A DNA stretch of 64,000 nucleotides from Sphingomonas hankyongi (GCF_023516575.1 NZ_JAMGBE010000001.1:558001-622000); one strand, 5' to 3'. Positions 1-9,780 are shown, numbered from the stretch's first letter. Numbers and translations are program-made. Notes: generated by a model from the sequence alone, not told the origin.

Positions 1-2
1 CA

Positions 3-34
3 AGGCCGCGCGGCATGTGCCGCGCGGCCTTTTT
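3..34 (+). terminator. Rho-independent terminator of a gene lying left of the window
   Basis: A perfect 12-bp inverted repeat (3-14 with 19-30, loop ATGT) is followed directly by a T-rich run TTTTTCTTT on the + strand. No + strand gene precedes it inside the window, so it most likely ends a gene before position 1. It also lies just beyond the stop of the minus-strand SIMPL gene but lacks a good T run in that direction. Confidence 0.85.
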
Positions 35-42
35 CTTTGCTG

Positions 43-765
43 CTAACGGAGCTCGAAAGTCATCGCGAGGCTGAGCTGAACCTTCTGCTCGCCGGGATCG
101 ATCTTGGTGCTCGCAGACTGCGCGCGCGCTTCCATCATCACGGGCATCGGCGGCGGCACGGGATAATTGCCCCCGCTTTCGCTGACGGCGAGAAGGCGCA
201 CGACGCGCATCCCCAGCGTACGGGCATAGAGCTCCGCCCGCGCGCGACCAGCGGCAAGCGCCTTGGTGCGCGCTTCATCCAGCGCCTCTTCCGGCTTGTC
301 GATGGTCAAGCTGGGCCCATTGATCTGGTTCGCGCCCACCGCGACCAGCGCGTCGAGGATATCTCCCGTCGCCGCAATGTCGCGAAACCGCACATTGACC
401 TGATTGGACGCCGTGTAGCCGGTCAATCGAGGCGGCTGGTTTTCGGCATAGCGATATTCGGGATTAAGGCTGATGTTGCTCGTCTGGATGTCGCGGTCTG
501 CGATCCCAGCCTTCTTCAGCGCGTCGCGCACGCGGTCCATCTGGGCGGCATTCTGCTGCAAGGCCGCACGAGCCGTCGCGGCGCGCGTCACGACGCCTGC
601 AGAGACGGTTGCCACGTCGGGGACCCGCGTGGTTTCGCCAGTCGCGCTGATATCGAGGCGGGTGCCCGCGATCGCTTCCGAAAAAGTCGGCGCCGCCTGG
701 GCAACAGCAGCAGAAGGCGCCAGCGCCGCGCCAAGCGCGAGCGCCGCGATCAATGCACGTTTCAT
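43..765 (-). CDS. SIMPL domain (DUF541) periplasmic protein
   Basis: A 240-residue protein with a clear Sec signal peptide (MKRALIAALALGAALAPSAA, cleavage near AQA) and then a SIMPL/DUF541 domain: the 'ISATGETTRVPDVATVSAGV' opening, a 'RVRDALKKAGIADRDIQTSN' middle and 'YTASNQVNVRFRD' core are typical of the family. SIMPL proteins are periplasmic or outer-membrane associated and their biochemical role is poorly defined; some are linked to oxidative stress. The gene is monocistronic as seen here. The start is the ATG directly before the signal peptide. Confidence 0.9.
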   Translation of the reverse strand: MKRALIAALALGAALAPSAAVAQAAPTFSEAIAGTRLDISATGETTRVPDVATVSAGVVTRAATARAALQQNAAQMDRVRDALKKAGIADRDIQTSNISLNPEYRYAENQPPRLTGYTASNQVNVRFRDIAATGDILDALVAVGANQINGPSLTIDKPEEALDEARTKALAAGRARAELYARTLGMRVVRLLAVSESGGNYPVPPPMPVMMEARAQSASTKIDPGEQKVQLSLAMTFELR

Positions 766-839
766 TGAGCAATCCTTGATTTTTGCGTCACAACCGCCAG
801 CGTTGTCCGCCAGCCATGGCTGCTACCTGAACGTAACGA

Positions 840-1106
840 TCAGACCCGGCGACGTCCGGCGATGACCCGGTAGATCAGGAGAAGCAGGAACGCGCCAACG
901 ACCGCAGCCACGAAGCCGGCACCTTCGTTCGTGTCGTACCAGCCGATAGCCTTGCCGATCCAGCCGGCCAGCAGAGCGCCGGCAATGCCGAGCAGGATAG
1001 TGACGATGCAGCCGCCCGGATCTCGGCCCGGCATAAGCAGTTTCGCGATTCCGCCGGCGATCCCGCCGATGACAATCCAGGCAAGGATTCCATAATCTTG
1101 CATCAT
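840..1106 (-). CDS. GlsB/YeaQ/YmgE family small membrane protein
   Basis: An 88-residue hydrophobic protein with three membrane segments and the family's glycine pattern ('WIVIGGIAGGIAKLLMPGRD', then 'GCIVTILLGIAGALLAGWIG'). The family (transglycosylase-associated protein, Pfam Transgly_assoc) is stress-related in many bacteria but has no proven enzymatic role. I start at the ATG at 1106, preceded on the minus strand by a GGGGA ribosome site about seven bases away; a longer frame to 1187 exists but its first 27 residues are basic and unlike the family. Confidence 0.88.
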   Translation of the reverse strand: MMQDYGILAWIVIGGIAGGIAKLLMPGRDPGGCIVTILLGIAGALLAGWIGKAIGWYDTNEGAGFVAAVVGAFLLLLIYRVIAGRRRV

Positions 1107-1309
1107 GATTCGTCCCCTTTTTCCGCGCGGTGCTTTTACAAGCATGCGCCAATGCCCAAATTGCGCTAACGCGCGCTTGCGGCGCAAGTGCCGCCGTTAG
1201 TCGAAAAGCAGTAGCGAGGCCGACGGCGCAGGCGTCTGTTGCGGTCGGTGCCTTATTAGGCTAATACACCATCGACGCATTTTTGGCAGATTCGGTAACT
1301 GAGCGAGGA

Positions 1310-2482
1310 ATGATGAACCGCGAAACTTCTATCCACAGCTCCGACACGCTCGTGGTGGTTGATCGTTCGCGCCAGCGCCGGCGGTGGATCATCATCGCCG
1401 TGGCGGCGGTCCTGCTTCTCGCGCTTGGCGTCGCGCTGATGATGCGCGGCGGCGAATCCAAGACCGCGGATACAGCCGCGGGCAGCGCGCAGGTACCGAA
1501 CGTCAGTGTCGTTGTCCCGGGTCGCACCCAGGTGGGCAAAACGATTACGGCTAGCGGTCCGCTTGGCGCTCGGCGCGACCAGCCGGTCGGCATCGCCGGA
1601 TCCGGCGGCCGGGTCGTACGAGTCTTCGTGGATGCGGGCAGCTGGGTCCGCGCGGGCCAGGTTCTCGCCGTCGTCGACCGCTCGGTCCAGGCGCAGCAGG
1701 CTGCGCAGCTCGCCGCACAGGTCGATGCGGCGCGCGCCAACGCGGCACTCGCACAGAGCAATTATGAGCGGGCGCTCGCCCTCAAGGGCCGCGGCTTCGT
1801 CTCCAAGGCAGAGATCGATTCCAAGAAGGCGACGCGCGACTCCGCTTATGCCCAGGTTCGCGTAGCGCAGGCGCAGCTTGCGGCCACGCGCGCCGAGATC
1901 GGCCGTCTCAACGTGACCGCCCCGACGAGCGGGCTTATTCTTTCGCGCAGCGTCGAGGCGGGCCAGGTTGTCGGTGCCGGATCGCCAGCCTTGTTCCGCC
2001 TTGCCGAAGGTGGCGAGATGGAAATGCGCGCGCAGCTCTCGCAGCAGGACTTGGCCGGGGTGCACGTTGGCATGCCCGCCACCGTGACTCCGGTGGGGTC
2101 TACGACGAACGTCACCGGATCCGTGTGGCAGGTCGCGCCGGTCATCGATCCGCAGTCGCGGCTCGGTGAGGTCCGGATCGCGGTCCCCTACAGCCCGGCG
2201 ATGCGGCCAGGCGGTTTCGCCGAAGCGCGGATCAGCAGCGGAACGACCACAGCTCCGCTCCTCCCGCAAAGCGCGGTGCTGAGCGATGACAACGGCAACT
2301 ACGTCTACATCATCAATTCCAAGAACGTAGTCGAACGGCGCAACATCCAGATCGGCAGCGTGGACGATGCCGGCGTAACCATCGCCGCAGGGTTGTCCGG
2401 AAACGAAGCGGTCGTTCTTTCGGCCGGGCCGTTCCTCAACCCCGGCCAGAAGGTGAAGCCGCAGCGTCAGGCAGCGCGCTAA
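1310..2482 (+). CDS. RND efflux periplasmic adaptor (membrane fusion protein)
   Basis: About 390 residues. A basic N-terminus and one membrane anchor ('RRWIIIAVAAVLLLALGVAL') are followed by the lipoyl/barrel-sandwich half ('GSGGRVVRVFVDAGSWVRAG'), a coiled-coil hairpin rich in Ala/Gln, the second lipoyl half ('APTSGLILSRSVEAGQVVGA'), and beta-barrel and membrane-proximal domains. It links an inner-membrane RND pump to an outer-membrane channel. The pump gene follows 22 bases later on the same strand, so the two form an operon; no TolC-type gene is in the window. A TTG at 1283 opens the same frame, but ATGs at 1310/1313 follow GAGCGAGG and suit the topology better. Confidence 0.9.
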   Translation: MMNRETSIHSSDTLVVVDRSRQRRRWIIIAVAAVLLLALGVALMMRGGESKTADTAAGSAQVPNVSVVVPGRTQVGKTITASGPLGARRDQPVGIAGSGGRVVRVFVDAGSWVRAGQVLAVVDRSVQAQQAAQLAAQVDAARANAALAQSNYERALALKGRGFVSKAEIDSKKATRDSAYAQVRVAQAQLAATRAEIGRLNVTAPTSGLILSRSVEAGQVVGAGSPALFRLAEGGEMEMRAQLSQQDLAGVHVGMPATVTPVGSTTNVTGSVWQVAPVIDPQSRLGEVRIAVPYSPAMRPGGFAEARISSGTTTAPLLPQSAVLSDDNGNYVYIINSKNVVERRNIQIGSVDDAGVTIAAGLSGNEAVVLSAGPFLNPGQKVKPQRQAAR

Positions 2483-2504
2483 GCGCTAGGAAAGTCGTAA
2501 AGTC

Positions 2505-5500
2505 ATGAATTTCCGTAACATTTCGTCCTGGTGCATTCGCAACCCGGTCTTCCCGATCGTGCTTTTCGTCGGGCTCATGCTGGCCGGGCTGATCGCGTTC
2601 GCCCGGATGCAGGTGAACAATGCGCCCGACATCGATTTCCCGGCGGCGATCGTGCAGGTCTCGCAGCCAGGCGCGGCGCCGAACGAGATGGAGACGCAGG
2701 TCACGCAGAGGGTGGAATCCGCGGTTCGCGGGATCAACGGCGTCGATGAGATCAACAGCACCGTAAGCGAAGGCAGCAGCCAGACGTTCGTGACCTTCGA
2801 GCTCGGCACTCCGCCGGACCGCGCGGTCAACGACGTGCGCAACGCCATCTCCCAAATCCGCAGCAACCTGCCCGACGGCATCCTGGAGCCGCAGATCACC
2901 CGCGTCGATGCCGAGGACGAGCCGATCATGGTCATGTCGGCCGAGACTACCGACATGACGCTGGAGCAGCTGAGCTGGTACATCGACAACACAGTCGCGA
3001 AGCGCTTGCTCGGCGTCGAAGGCATCGCTGCGGTGTCGCGCGGCGGCGGCGTGGATCGCACCATCAGAGTGATCCTCGATCCGGCGGCGCTGCAGTCGCA
3101 GGGCATCACCGCCGCCCAGGTCAACCAGCAGCTTCGCCAGAGCAATTTCAACGGCGCGGGCGGCCGCGCCGAAGTCGCGGGTTCGGAGCAGTCGGTCCGC
3201 GTTCTCGGCAACGCCAAGGACGCCTACGCACTTTCGCAGACACAGATCTCCCTGCCCGGCGGGCGCTTCGTGAAGATCGCCGACCTCGGCGAGGTGAAGG
3301 ATGCATCGTCCGAGCAGCGCACGCTGACCAAGATGAACGGCCACCAGGTCGTCACCTTCTACGTCCAGCGGGCGAAGGGCTCCTCCGAAGTAACCGCCTA
3401 TGCCGCCGGCATGGATGCGCTGAAGAAGCTCGAGACGGAAAATCCGAGGGTCACTTTCGCCGAGATCGTCAACCGCGTCGATTATACCGAAGCTCAATAT
3501 CGCTCGGCGATGGAAGGCCTCGTCGAGGGCGCCGTCCTCGCGGTTCTCGTCGTCCTTCTCTTCCTCCGCGACATTCGCGCGACGGCGATTTCCGCGCTCG
3601 CGATCCCCCTCTCCGCGATCCCCGCCTTTTGGTTCATGAGCATGATGGGCATCACGATGAACTTCATGTCGACCATGGCCATGGGCCTGGTCGCGGGCGT
3701 TCTCGTCGACGACGCGATCGTGGAGATCGAGAACATCGTTCGCCACATGCGCATGGGCAAGTCCGGCTATCAGGCGGCGCTCGACGCGGCCGACGAGATC
3801 GGCCTGGCGGTGCTCGCAACGACCATGGCCATCGTCGCGGTCTTCCTGCCGGTCGCGCTGATGCCCGGCATCGCGGGCCAATATTTCAAGGCGTTCGGCT
3901 TCACCGTCGTCCTGTCGGTCCTGATGAGCTTGCTCGTCGCCCGCATGATCACGCCGCTCATCGCCGCCTATTTCCTGCGGTCGCACGGCGCGCAGCCCCA
4001 CGCGAACTGGAAGTGGATGGACGTCTACCTCAAGGTGCTGAACTGGAGCCTCGACACGTCGAAGGCGCATGCCCTGCTCGCGAGGCTGCCGAAGCCGGCC
4101 CTGAAGTTCAGTTACTACGCGCTCGCCGCCTTGTTGGTCCTGCCGATCCTCGCCGCGTTCGGCGCCGGCACCGGCGCCGGGATGATGGGCCTTGGCAAGA
4201 TCGGGGTTCCGGGTGCGATCGCCTTTCCGATCGCTTTCCTCCTCGGCGTTGCCGTCGCTTACGGCGTGGCCAAGCTGATCGCATGGCTGGTCCAGGCGGT
4301 CGCGAGCGGAAGCTTCGCCGATTGGCACGGGATCGTGGTCGCCCGCTGGAATGCGCGCATGCACGACCACCGCATGGCTATGGTGGCCGCAGGCGTCGTC
4401 ACGCTGCTGGTCAGCGTCGCGCTCTTCGGAACGCTCCCGCTCTCCTTCTTCCCACCGCAGAACGACGATTTTGCGCGGATCAACGTGACGCTGGCCCCCG
4501 GAACGACGATGAAGCAGACCGAGGTCGTGGTCGACAAGGTCGCGGCGATCGTCGCCAAGGACCCCAGCGTCGAACGTGTCTTCGAGCGCGTTAACGTGGG
4601 CGACGGCCGCGTCAGCATCGTGCTCAAGAAGGACCGCAAGGTCACCAGCACCGAGTTCCAGCGCGCGCTTTCGCCGACCCTCGCGCAAATCCCCGACGCG
4701 CGCGTCAGCTTCCAGTCGCAGCAGGGCGGCGGGCCCGACCCGGATTCGCGCGATATCATGCTCTATCTGGGCGGCGACGATCCGGTTCAGCTGACGTCCG
4801 TCGCGAACGAATTGGTCAAGGAAATGGCGACCGTGCCCGGCCTTGTCGCTCCGCGCGTCGGAAGCAACCTCGCGCGTCCCGAGATCACCATCAAGCCGCG
4901 CTTCGACCTCGCGGCTGATCTCGGCGTCACCACGGCTGCATTGAGCCAGACGATCCGTATCGCGACGTTGGGCGATATCGAGCAGAACAGCGCGAAATTC
5001 TCGCTGTCCGACCGCCAGGTGCCGATCACGGTTTCGCTGTCAGAGAATGCGCGACGCGACATCGAGACCCTGAAGAACCTCCCGGTTCCGACCTCGGATG
5101 GCGGCTCGGTCCCGCTGAAGGCGGTCGCGGATATCGGATTCGGCTCGGGCCCGACGACGATCAACCGCTCGAACCAGCTTCGCCGGCTGTCGATCGGCGC
5201 CGATCTCGCCCCCGGCGTGGTGGAAGGCGACGTCTGGGCCAAGGTCTATCAGCTCCCAGCTTACAAGAACCTGCCGCAAGGCGTTCAGCAGATGAATCTG
5301 GGTAACCAGAAGTGGCAGGCCGAGTTGCTGTTCAACTTCGCGGTCGCGCTGATTTCCGGCGTGCTGCTCGTGTTCGCGGTGCTGGTGCTGCTCTACCGCC
5401 GCTTCCTGGCGCCGTTCGTCAACATGGGGTCGCTGCTTCTGGCTCCGTTGGGCGCGGCGATAGCGCTGCACTTCGCGGGCCAGCCCGTGTCGCTGTTCGT

Positions 5501-5894
5501 GCTCATCGGCATCTTGATGCTGTTCGGGATCGTTGCGAAAAACTCGATCCTTCTCGTCGATTTCGCCGTGGAGATGATGAATCACGGCATGCCGAAGAAC
5601 GAGGCGATCTGGGAAGCCGGTCACAAGCGTGCCCAGCCAATCGTCATGACGACCGTCGCGATGGTCGCGGGCATGCTTCCCACGGCGATCTCGATCAGCG
5701 GCGACAACAGCTGGCGCGCGCCGATGGGCATCACCGTGATCGGCGGCCTGATATTCTCGACGATCCTGACCCTGCTTCTGGTGCCGTCCTACTTCTCGAT
5801 CGCCATCTCGATCGAATCCCGTCTTGGCCGGATCTTCCACCGCTTGGTCGGCGCGGACGCGCACCGCCAAAGCGCGCCGGTTCCTGCGGAATGA
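2505..5894 (+). CDS. RND efflux permease subunit (AcrB/MexB-like) with an extra membrane insert
   Basis: An inner-membrane proton-driven exporter of 1129 residues. It shows the typical start (TM1 at about 13-35), large periplasmic loop, and TM4 with the proton-relay aspartate pair in 'GLVAGVLVDDAIVEIENIV' (near residue 400); the second half repeats the fold and ends 'GIVAKNSILLVDFAVEMMNHG'. Usual family length is about 1030-1060. The excess lies at roughly residues 495-615, between TM6 and TM7, and holds two additional hydrophobic stretches ('YYALAALLVLPILAAFGAG' and 'AIAFPIAFLLGVAVAYGVA'). It forms an operon with the adaptor upstream. Substrates cannot be told from sequence. Confidence 0.93.
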   Translation: MNFRNISSWCIRNPVFPIVLFVGLMLAGLIAFARMQVNNAPDIDFPAAIVQVSQPGAAPNEMETQVTQRVESAVRGINGVDEINSTVSEGSSQTFVTFELGTPPDRAVNDVRNAISQIRSNLPDGILEPQITRVDAEDEPIMVMSAETTDMTLEQLSWYIDNTVAKRLLGVEGIAAVSRGGGVDRTIRVILDPAALQSQGITAAQVNQQLRQSNFNGAGGRAEVAGSEQSVRVLGNAKDAYALSQTQISLPGGRFVKIADLGEVKDASSEQRTLTKMNGHQVVTFYVQRAKGSSEVTAYAAGMDALKKLETENPRVTFAEIVNRVDYTEAQYRSAMEGLVEGAVLAVLVVLLFLRDIRATAISALAIPLSAIPAFWFMSMMGITMNFMSTMAMGLVAGVLVDDAIVEIENIVRHMRMGKSGYQAALDAADEIGLAVLATTMAIVAVFLPVALMPGIAGQYFKAFGFTVVLSVLMSLLVARMITPLIAAYFLRSHGAQPHANWKWMDVYLKVLNWSLDTSKAHALLARLPKPALKFSYYALAALLVLPILAAFGAGTGAGMMGLGKIGVPGAIAFPIAFLLGVAVAYGVAKLIAWLVQAVASGSFADWHGIVVARWNARMHDHRMAMVAAGVVTLLVSVALFGTLPLSFFPPQNDDFARINVTLAPGTTMKQTEVVVDKVAAIVAKDPSVERVFERVNVGDGRVSIVLKKDRKVTSTEFQRALSPTLAQIPDARVSFQSQQGGGPDPDSRDIMLYLGGDDPVQLTSVANELVKEMATVPGLVAPRVGSNLARPEITIKPRFDLAADLGVTTAALSQTIRIATLGDIEQNSAKFSLSDRQVPITVSLSENARRDIETLKNLPVPTSDGGSVPLKAVADIGFGSGPTTINRSNQLRRLSIGADLAPGVVEGDVWAKVYQLPAYKNLPQGVQQMNLGNQKWQAELLFNFAVALISGVLLVFAVLVLLYRRFLAPFVNMGSLLLAPLGAAIALHFAGQPVSLFVLIGILMLFGIVAKNSILLVDFAVEMMNHGMPKNEAIWEAGHKRAQPIVMTTVAMVAGMLPTAISISGDNSWRAPMGITVIGGLIFSTILTLLLVPSYFSIAISIESRLGRIFHRLVGADAHRQSAPVPAE

Positions 5895-5916
5895 CACCCC
5901 TATTGTGAACCCGGGC

Positions 5917-5939
5917 GCCGGCTCGTCTATTGAGCCGGC
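5917..5939 (+). repeat. Inverted repeat abutting the DUF445 start codon
   Basis: GCCGGCTC (5917-5924) and GAGCCGGC (5932-5939) form a perfect 8-bp stem with a 7-base loop. It lies between the RND permease stop and the ATG at 5940. There is no T run, so it is a poor terminator; as RNA it would fold right at the first possible start codon of the next gene. Confidence 0.6.
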
Positions 5940-7205
5940 ATGAGAGCGATGACGAACGGAGCTCTGTCCCGCTTCAACCCGGCGCAGCCTGGCGCGCGAG
6001 GGATGAAGCGGGTCGCGACCGGCCTTCTGGTCGTGATGGCTGCGGTTTTCCTTGCCGCGCGTGCTTTCGAGAGCCGCTATCCGTGGCTTTCGTTAGTGAA
6101 GTCCTTCGCCGAAGCCGCGATGGTTGGCGGGCTTGCCGACTGGTTCGCGGTGACCGCCTTGTTCCGGCACCCGCTGGGCCTCCCGATCCCGCACACGGCG
6201 ATCATTCCGCGCAACAAGGACCGGATCGGCGAAGCGCTTGCAAACTTCATTCGCGAGAATTTCCTGATCCCCTCGGTCGTGGCTAGGCGGATGCAGAATA
6301 TCGACGTCGCCGGTGCGACCGGACGGTTTCTTCGGACCCCAGCGGGCGAAGGCACGCGGATTCGCGCCGGCGCATCCCGCCTCATCGCCGATATCTTCGA
6401 AAGTCTCGATGACGAGCGGCTGGGCGGCATCGTCAAAGGGGCGATTTCGGCGCGCCTGCGCAAGATGGAAGTGTCTCCTCTGCTCGGCCATGCGCTGGCG
6501 TCGGCGATCAATGAGGACCGCCACGTGCCGATGCTGGAGGCGGCTATCCGCTGGATGGCGCGCGCGCTCGATGCGAACGAGCCGCTTATCCGCGAGATGG
6601 TCCACAAGAAGGCCAATTGGGTCCTGAAGCTCGCTGGTCTCGATGCGAAGCTCGCGGACGCGATCATCGACGGCCTCAAGAAGCTGACGGTGGAAATGTC
6701 CGAGGATCCTGCCCACCCCGTCCGAAAAAAGGTCGAGGAAGCGCTCGCGCAGCTCGCCAACGACCTGCAGACGCGTCCCGAAACGCGGGCTCGGGTCGAA
6801 TCGATGAAGGACCAGTTGCTCGACAACAAGTCGGTCAGCCTGTGGCTCGACACTTTGTGGCAGAAAGGTCGCGAAGCCGTGATCCGCGCCGCCCGCAACC
6901 CGGACGCGGTGCTCGCAGGCAAGCTCGGCGAGGTTCTCCGCTCGATGGGCGGCACGCTCGAGAAAGACGCGCGCATCCGTGCCGCGATCAATCAGTTCGC
7001 ACGCCGGGCAGTTGTCGGAATGTCGGCGAGTTACGGCAGCTCGATGGTGAAACTCGTTTCCGAGACGGTTCGGGGCTGGGACGCCCAAACCGTCACCAAC
7101 CGCCTTGAAGCCGCAGTCGGGCGCGACCTTCAATATATTCGCATCAACGGCACGCTCGTCGGCGGCCTCGTCGGCCTCGTCCTTCACGTCGTGGACAAAT
7201 TATGA
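5940..7205 (+). CDS. DUF445 family membrane-anchored protein
   Basis: A 421-residue protein with an N-terminal membrane segment ('ATGLLVVMAAVFLAARAFES'), the family signature 'MVGGLADWFAVTALFRHPLG' followed by 'IPHTAIIPRNKDRIGEAL', a long helical central region, and a C-terminal membrane segment ('[20 protein letters not shown]'). DUF445 (YjiN-like) proteins are conserved in Proteobacteria without an established function. The start is uncertain: ATGs at 5940, 5949 and 6003 are all in frame. Its stop overlaps the next start as ATGA, so translation of the GNAT gene is probably coupled. Confidence 0.85.
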   Translation: MRAMTNGALSRFNPAQPGARGMKRVATGLLVVMAAVFLAARAFESRYPWLSLVKSFAEAAMVGGLADWFAVTALFRHPLGLPIPHTAIIPRNKDRIGEALANFIRENFLIPSVVARRMQNIDVAGATGRFLRTPAGEGTRIRAGASRLIADIFESLDDERLGGIVKGAISARLRKMEVSPLLGHALASAINEDRHVPMLEAAIRWMARALDANEPLIREMVHKKANWVLKLAGLDAKLADAIIDGLKKLTVEMSEDPAHPVRKKVEEALAQLANDLQTRPETRARVESMKDQLLDNKSVSLWLDTLWQKGREAVIRAARNPDAVLAGKLGEVLRSMGGTLEKDARIRAAINQFARRAVVGMSASYGSSMVKLVSETVRGWDAQTVTNRLEAAVGRDLQYIRINGTLVGGLVGLVLHVVDKL

Positions 7206-7978
7206 GCGATCCCGTTCTCGACGCACTTGCCGAAACCGCCCGCAATAGGGGCCTCAAGTTGGTGCGCTCGCGGGTGCGCAGTCCGGGCAAGCGACGCTTC
7301 GGCAAGGTCGGCCTGACGGACAAGGCGGGCGAAGCCGTGTTTGGAATGGACGACAAAGGCCCGAACGCGAAACCCGAGGATGTCGAACATTACCTTCGCA
7401 ATCTCGGCGCGAAGGACTGGGGCGCCTCGCTCGATGTCGCGGTCATGCCGCGCAAGCGCAAGGCGAAGCCTCGCCGGGAGGCAGCCAACGACGCCGAACC
7501 TGCGGCTCAACCGAAAGCCCCCAAGGAGAAGCCGCCGAAACCCAGGCCCGAGCCGGTGCTCAAGATCCGCCAAGCGAAGCCGGGCGATGCGGCGCGCTTG
7601 GTCGAGCTGATGAAGCTTCTCGGTCATGAGGTAACCGAAAAGGGCGTGCGAAAGCGCATCGCAGCGCTGGGCAAGGCGAAGCTGCCCCAGATCGTCGCCA
7701 CGCTCGACAAGCAGGTCGTCGGCCTCGTCGGCATCCACGCGATGACTGCGATTCACCGCGACAAGCCGGTCGGGCGCATCACCATCCTCGTCGTCGACGA
7801 GAGCGCGCGCGACAAGGGCATCGGGCGCATGTTGACCGAAGCCGCGGAAAAGGAATTACGGAAGCTCGGATGCGGCCTGCTGGAAATCACCAGCAACGAC
7901 CGTCTCAGCCGCGCGCACTCATTCTACCGGCACCTGGGATACGAGCGCACCAGCATGCGCTTCTGCAAGCAGCTTTAG
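7202..7978 (+). CDS. GNAT family N-acetyltransferase with a basic N-terminal extension
   Basis: 258 residues. The C-terminal half (about 120-258) is a GNAT domain: '[20 protein letters not shown]' opening, acetyl-CoA loop motif '[17 protein letters not shown]' and the closing '[13 protein letters not shown]'-type motif (here '[18 protein letters not shown]'). The N-terminal 80 residues form a separate small domain ('[20 protein letters not shown]') joined by a Lys/Pro/Arg-rich linker. The substrate is unknown. The gene overlaps DUF445 upstream by four bases and its stop overlaps the convergent murA stop (7975-7978). Confidence 0.85.
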   Translation: MSDPVLDALAETARNRGLKLVRSRVRSPGKRRFGKVGLTDKAGEAVFGMDDKGPNAKPEDVEHYLRNLGAKDWGASLDVAVMPRKRKAKPRREAANDAEPAAQPKAPKEKPPKPRPEPVLKIRQAKPGDAARLVELMKLLGHEVTEKGVRKRIAALGKAKLPQIVATLDKQVVGLVGIHAMTAIHRDKPVGRITILVVDESARDKGIGRMLTEAAEKELRKLGCGLLEITSNDRLSRAHSFYRHLGYERTSMRFCKQL

Positions 7979-9258
7979 CCGGCGCTGCGCCGCTCGATCG
8001 TCGCCCCCACGGCAGACAGCTTTTCCTCCAGCCGCTCGTAGCCGCGATCAAGGTGGTAGACGCGCAAAACTTCCGTCTCCCCTTCCGCGGCCAGTCCCGC
8101 GAGCACGAGGCTCATCGAGGCGCGGAGGTCGGTTGCCATCACGCTAGCGCCGGTCAGAGCCTCGACGCCCTTCACGATGGCGGAGCGCCCGTGGATATCG
8201 ACCTCGGCCCCCATCCGGCGAAGCTCGGGCACGTGCATGTAGCGGTTCTCGAAGATCGTCTCTTCGAGGAAACTATCGCCCTCGGCGAGGGCGAGCATAG
8301 CCATGAACTGGGCCTGCATGTCGGTCGGAAAGCCGGGAAAGGGCGAAGTCGAAAGCGCCAGTGGCCGCATCCCATTGTCGGAGCTGACCTTGATCCCCCG
8401 ATTGTGGAATTCGACGATGAGCCCGCACTGGGCGAGCGCGTTCAGCGTCGCCCTCATGTCGTCCGGCCGCGCGCCGATGAGGTCGAGCGAACCGCCTGTA
8501 ATTCCCGCCGCGCAGGCGTAGCTTCCCGCTTCGATCCGATCGGGCATGACCTCGTAGGTAGTGCCGTGGAGGCCTTCGACGCCAGTGATCACGAGGTGTG
8601 AGGAGCCGATGCCGCTGATCTTCGCGCCCATCGCGACGAGCAGGTTGCAGAGATCGACGATTTCCGGCTCGCGCGCCGCATTGAACAATTGGGTTTTGCC
8701 GCTCGCGAGCACCGCGGCCATCACCGCATTCTCGGTGGCGCCTACGGAAACGACGGGGAAGCTGTAGTCGCCGCCCTTGAGACGGCCCTTGGGCGCAGTC
8801 GCCTTCACATAGCCCGCCGCAAGTTCGATCTCGGCGCCGATGCATTCGAGCGCCTTCAGGTGGAGGTCGATGGGCCGGTCGCCGATCGCGCAGCCGCCGG
8901 GCAGCGAGACCGTCGCTTCGCCCATGCGCGCCAACATCGGCCCGAGCACCAGGACCGACGCGCGCATCTTCCGCACCATGTCATACGGAGCGACCGTCGA
9001 GACGATCTCTTCCGCGTGGAGCGTCATCCTGCGGCCGAACTCGCCTTTCTTGACGCCCGCGACGCTGGTCGAAACTCCAAGCTGGTTCAACAGGTGGCTG
9101 AACGTGTCGACATCGGCCAGGCGCGGCAGGTTGGTGAGGGTGAGTTTCTCTTCGGTGAGAAGCGCGCAGGGCATGAGCGTAAGAGCCGCATTCTTCGCGC
9201 CGCTGATCGGGATCTCGCCTTTCAGCTTGGCCCCACCCTTGATCCAGATGCTATCCAC
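7975..9258 (-). CDS. murA: UDP-N-acetylglucosamine 1-carboxyvinyltransferase
   Basis: The first committed enzyme of peptidoglycan synthesis: it transfers enolpyruvate from PEP to UDP-GlcNAc in the cytoplasm. The 427 residues show the typical start '[20 protein letters not shown]' with the Lys-Asn pair (Lys22, Asn23), and the catalytic loop '[20 protein letters not shown]' with Cys123, the PEP-adduct and fosfomycin-target cysteine. It ends in the usual '[19 protein letters not shown]'. Length and motifs are standard. It is transcribed convergently to the GNAT gene with overlapping stops. Confidence 0.98.
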   Translation of the reverse strand: MDSIWIKGGAKLKGEIPISGAKNAALTLMPCALLTEEKLTLTNLPRLADVDTFSHLLNQLGVSTSVAGVKKGEFGRRMTLHAEEIVSTVAPYDMVRKMRASVLVLGPMLARMGEATVSLPGGCAIGDRPIDLHLKALECIGAEIELAAGYVKATAPKGRLKGGDYSFPVVSVGATENAVMAAVLASGKTQLFNAAREPEIVDLCNLLVAMGAKISGIGSSHLVITGVEGLHGTTYEVMPDRIEAGSYACAAGITGGSLDLIGARPDDMRATLNALAQCGLIVEFHNRGIKVSSDNGMRPLALSTSPFPGFPTDMQAQFMAMLALAEGDSFLEETIFENRYMHVPELRRMGAEVDIHGRSAIVKGVEALTGASVMATDLRASMSLVLAGLAAEGETEVLRVYHLDRGYERLEEKLSAVGATIERRSAG

Positions 9259-9302
9259 CGGCGCGCTTTAGCGCGTGACGGCGGTGTTACAAGCGAGGTC
9301 GC

Positions 9303-9653
9303 CTATGCCTTCTCCAGCGTGCATTGCAGCGGGTGCTGGTTCTCCCGCGCGAAGTCGATGACCTGAGTCACCTTCGTCTCCGCGACTTCGTAGGTGAACA
9401 CGCCGCACACGGCGACGCCCTTCTGATGCACCTGCAGCATGACGCGCGTCGCGTCTTCTATCCCCATCGAGAAGAAACGCTGGAGCACGAGAACGACGAA
9501 CTCCATCGGAGTATAGTCGTCGTTGAGCATCAGGACCTTGTAGTTCGAAGGCTTCTTCGTCTTGGGGCGCGTGCGGGTCGCAACGCCGGTCTCGATGTCG
9601 TCGAGCCCGCCGCCGTTGTCGTCGCCATTCGCCATTGTCCAACGCATACGCAT
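9303..9653 (-). CDS. clpS: ClpS, adaptor of the ClpAP protease (N-end rule)
   Basis: A 116-residue protein (or 110 if it starts at the downstream Met 'MANGDD'). After an acidic/Gly N-terminal tail comes the ClpS fold: '[20 protein letters not shown]' contains the NDD-T-ME motif that binds N-degron amino acids, followed by '[20 protein letters not shown]'. ClpS delivers N-end-rule substrates to ClpA. No clpA is in the window. The ATG at 9653 has an AGGG ribosome site four bases upstream; ATG at 9647 is an alternative. Confidence 0.95.
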   Translation of the reverse strand: MRMRWTMANGDDNGGGLDDIETGVATRTRPKTKKPSNYKVLMLNDDYTPMEFVVLVLQRFFSMGIEDATRVMLQVHQKGVAVCGVFTYEVAETKVTQVIDFARENQHPLQCTLEKA

Positions 9654-9712
9654 GTCACCCTAAAATATGGCAAGCTGAGATGCTCGCAAGGCGGGTGTTG
9701 CGCGCTTGTCCC

Positions 9713-9748
9713 AAAAAAATGGCGGCCACCCCGTCAGGAGCGGCCGCC
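9713..9748 (-). terminator. Rho-independent terminator of the phasin gene
   Basis: Read on the minus strand, a 7-bp GC stem (9742-9748 with 9721-9727, GGCGGCC/GGCCGCC) is followed by ATTTTTTTGG (A run at 9713-9719 on the + strand). It lies 33 bases beyond the phasin stop. Confidence 0.9.
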
Positions 9749-9780
9749 ACAACGTTGCCTAGACTAGGAGGGGAGAGGGT

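Noticed and set aside
2436-4688. 750-residue open frame on the minus strand opposite the RND permease
   Set aside because: Low-complexity charged sequence of the kind produced opposite GC-rich genes; no recognisable fold, no ribosome site.
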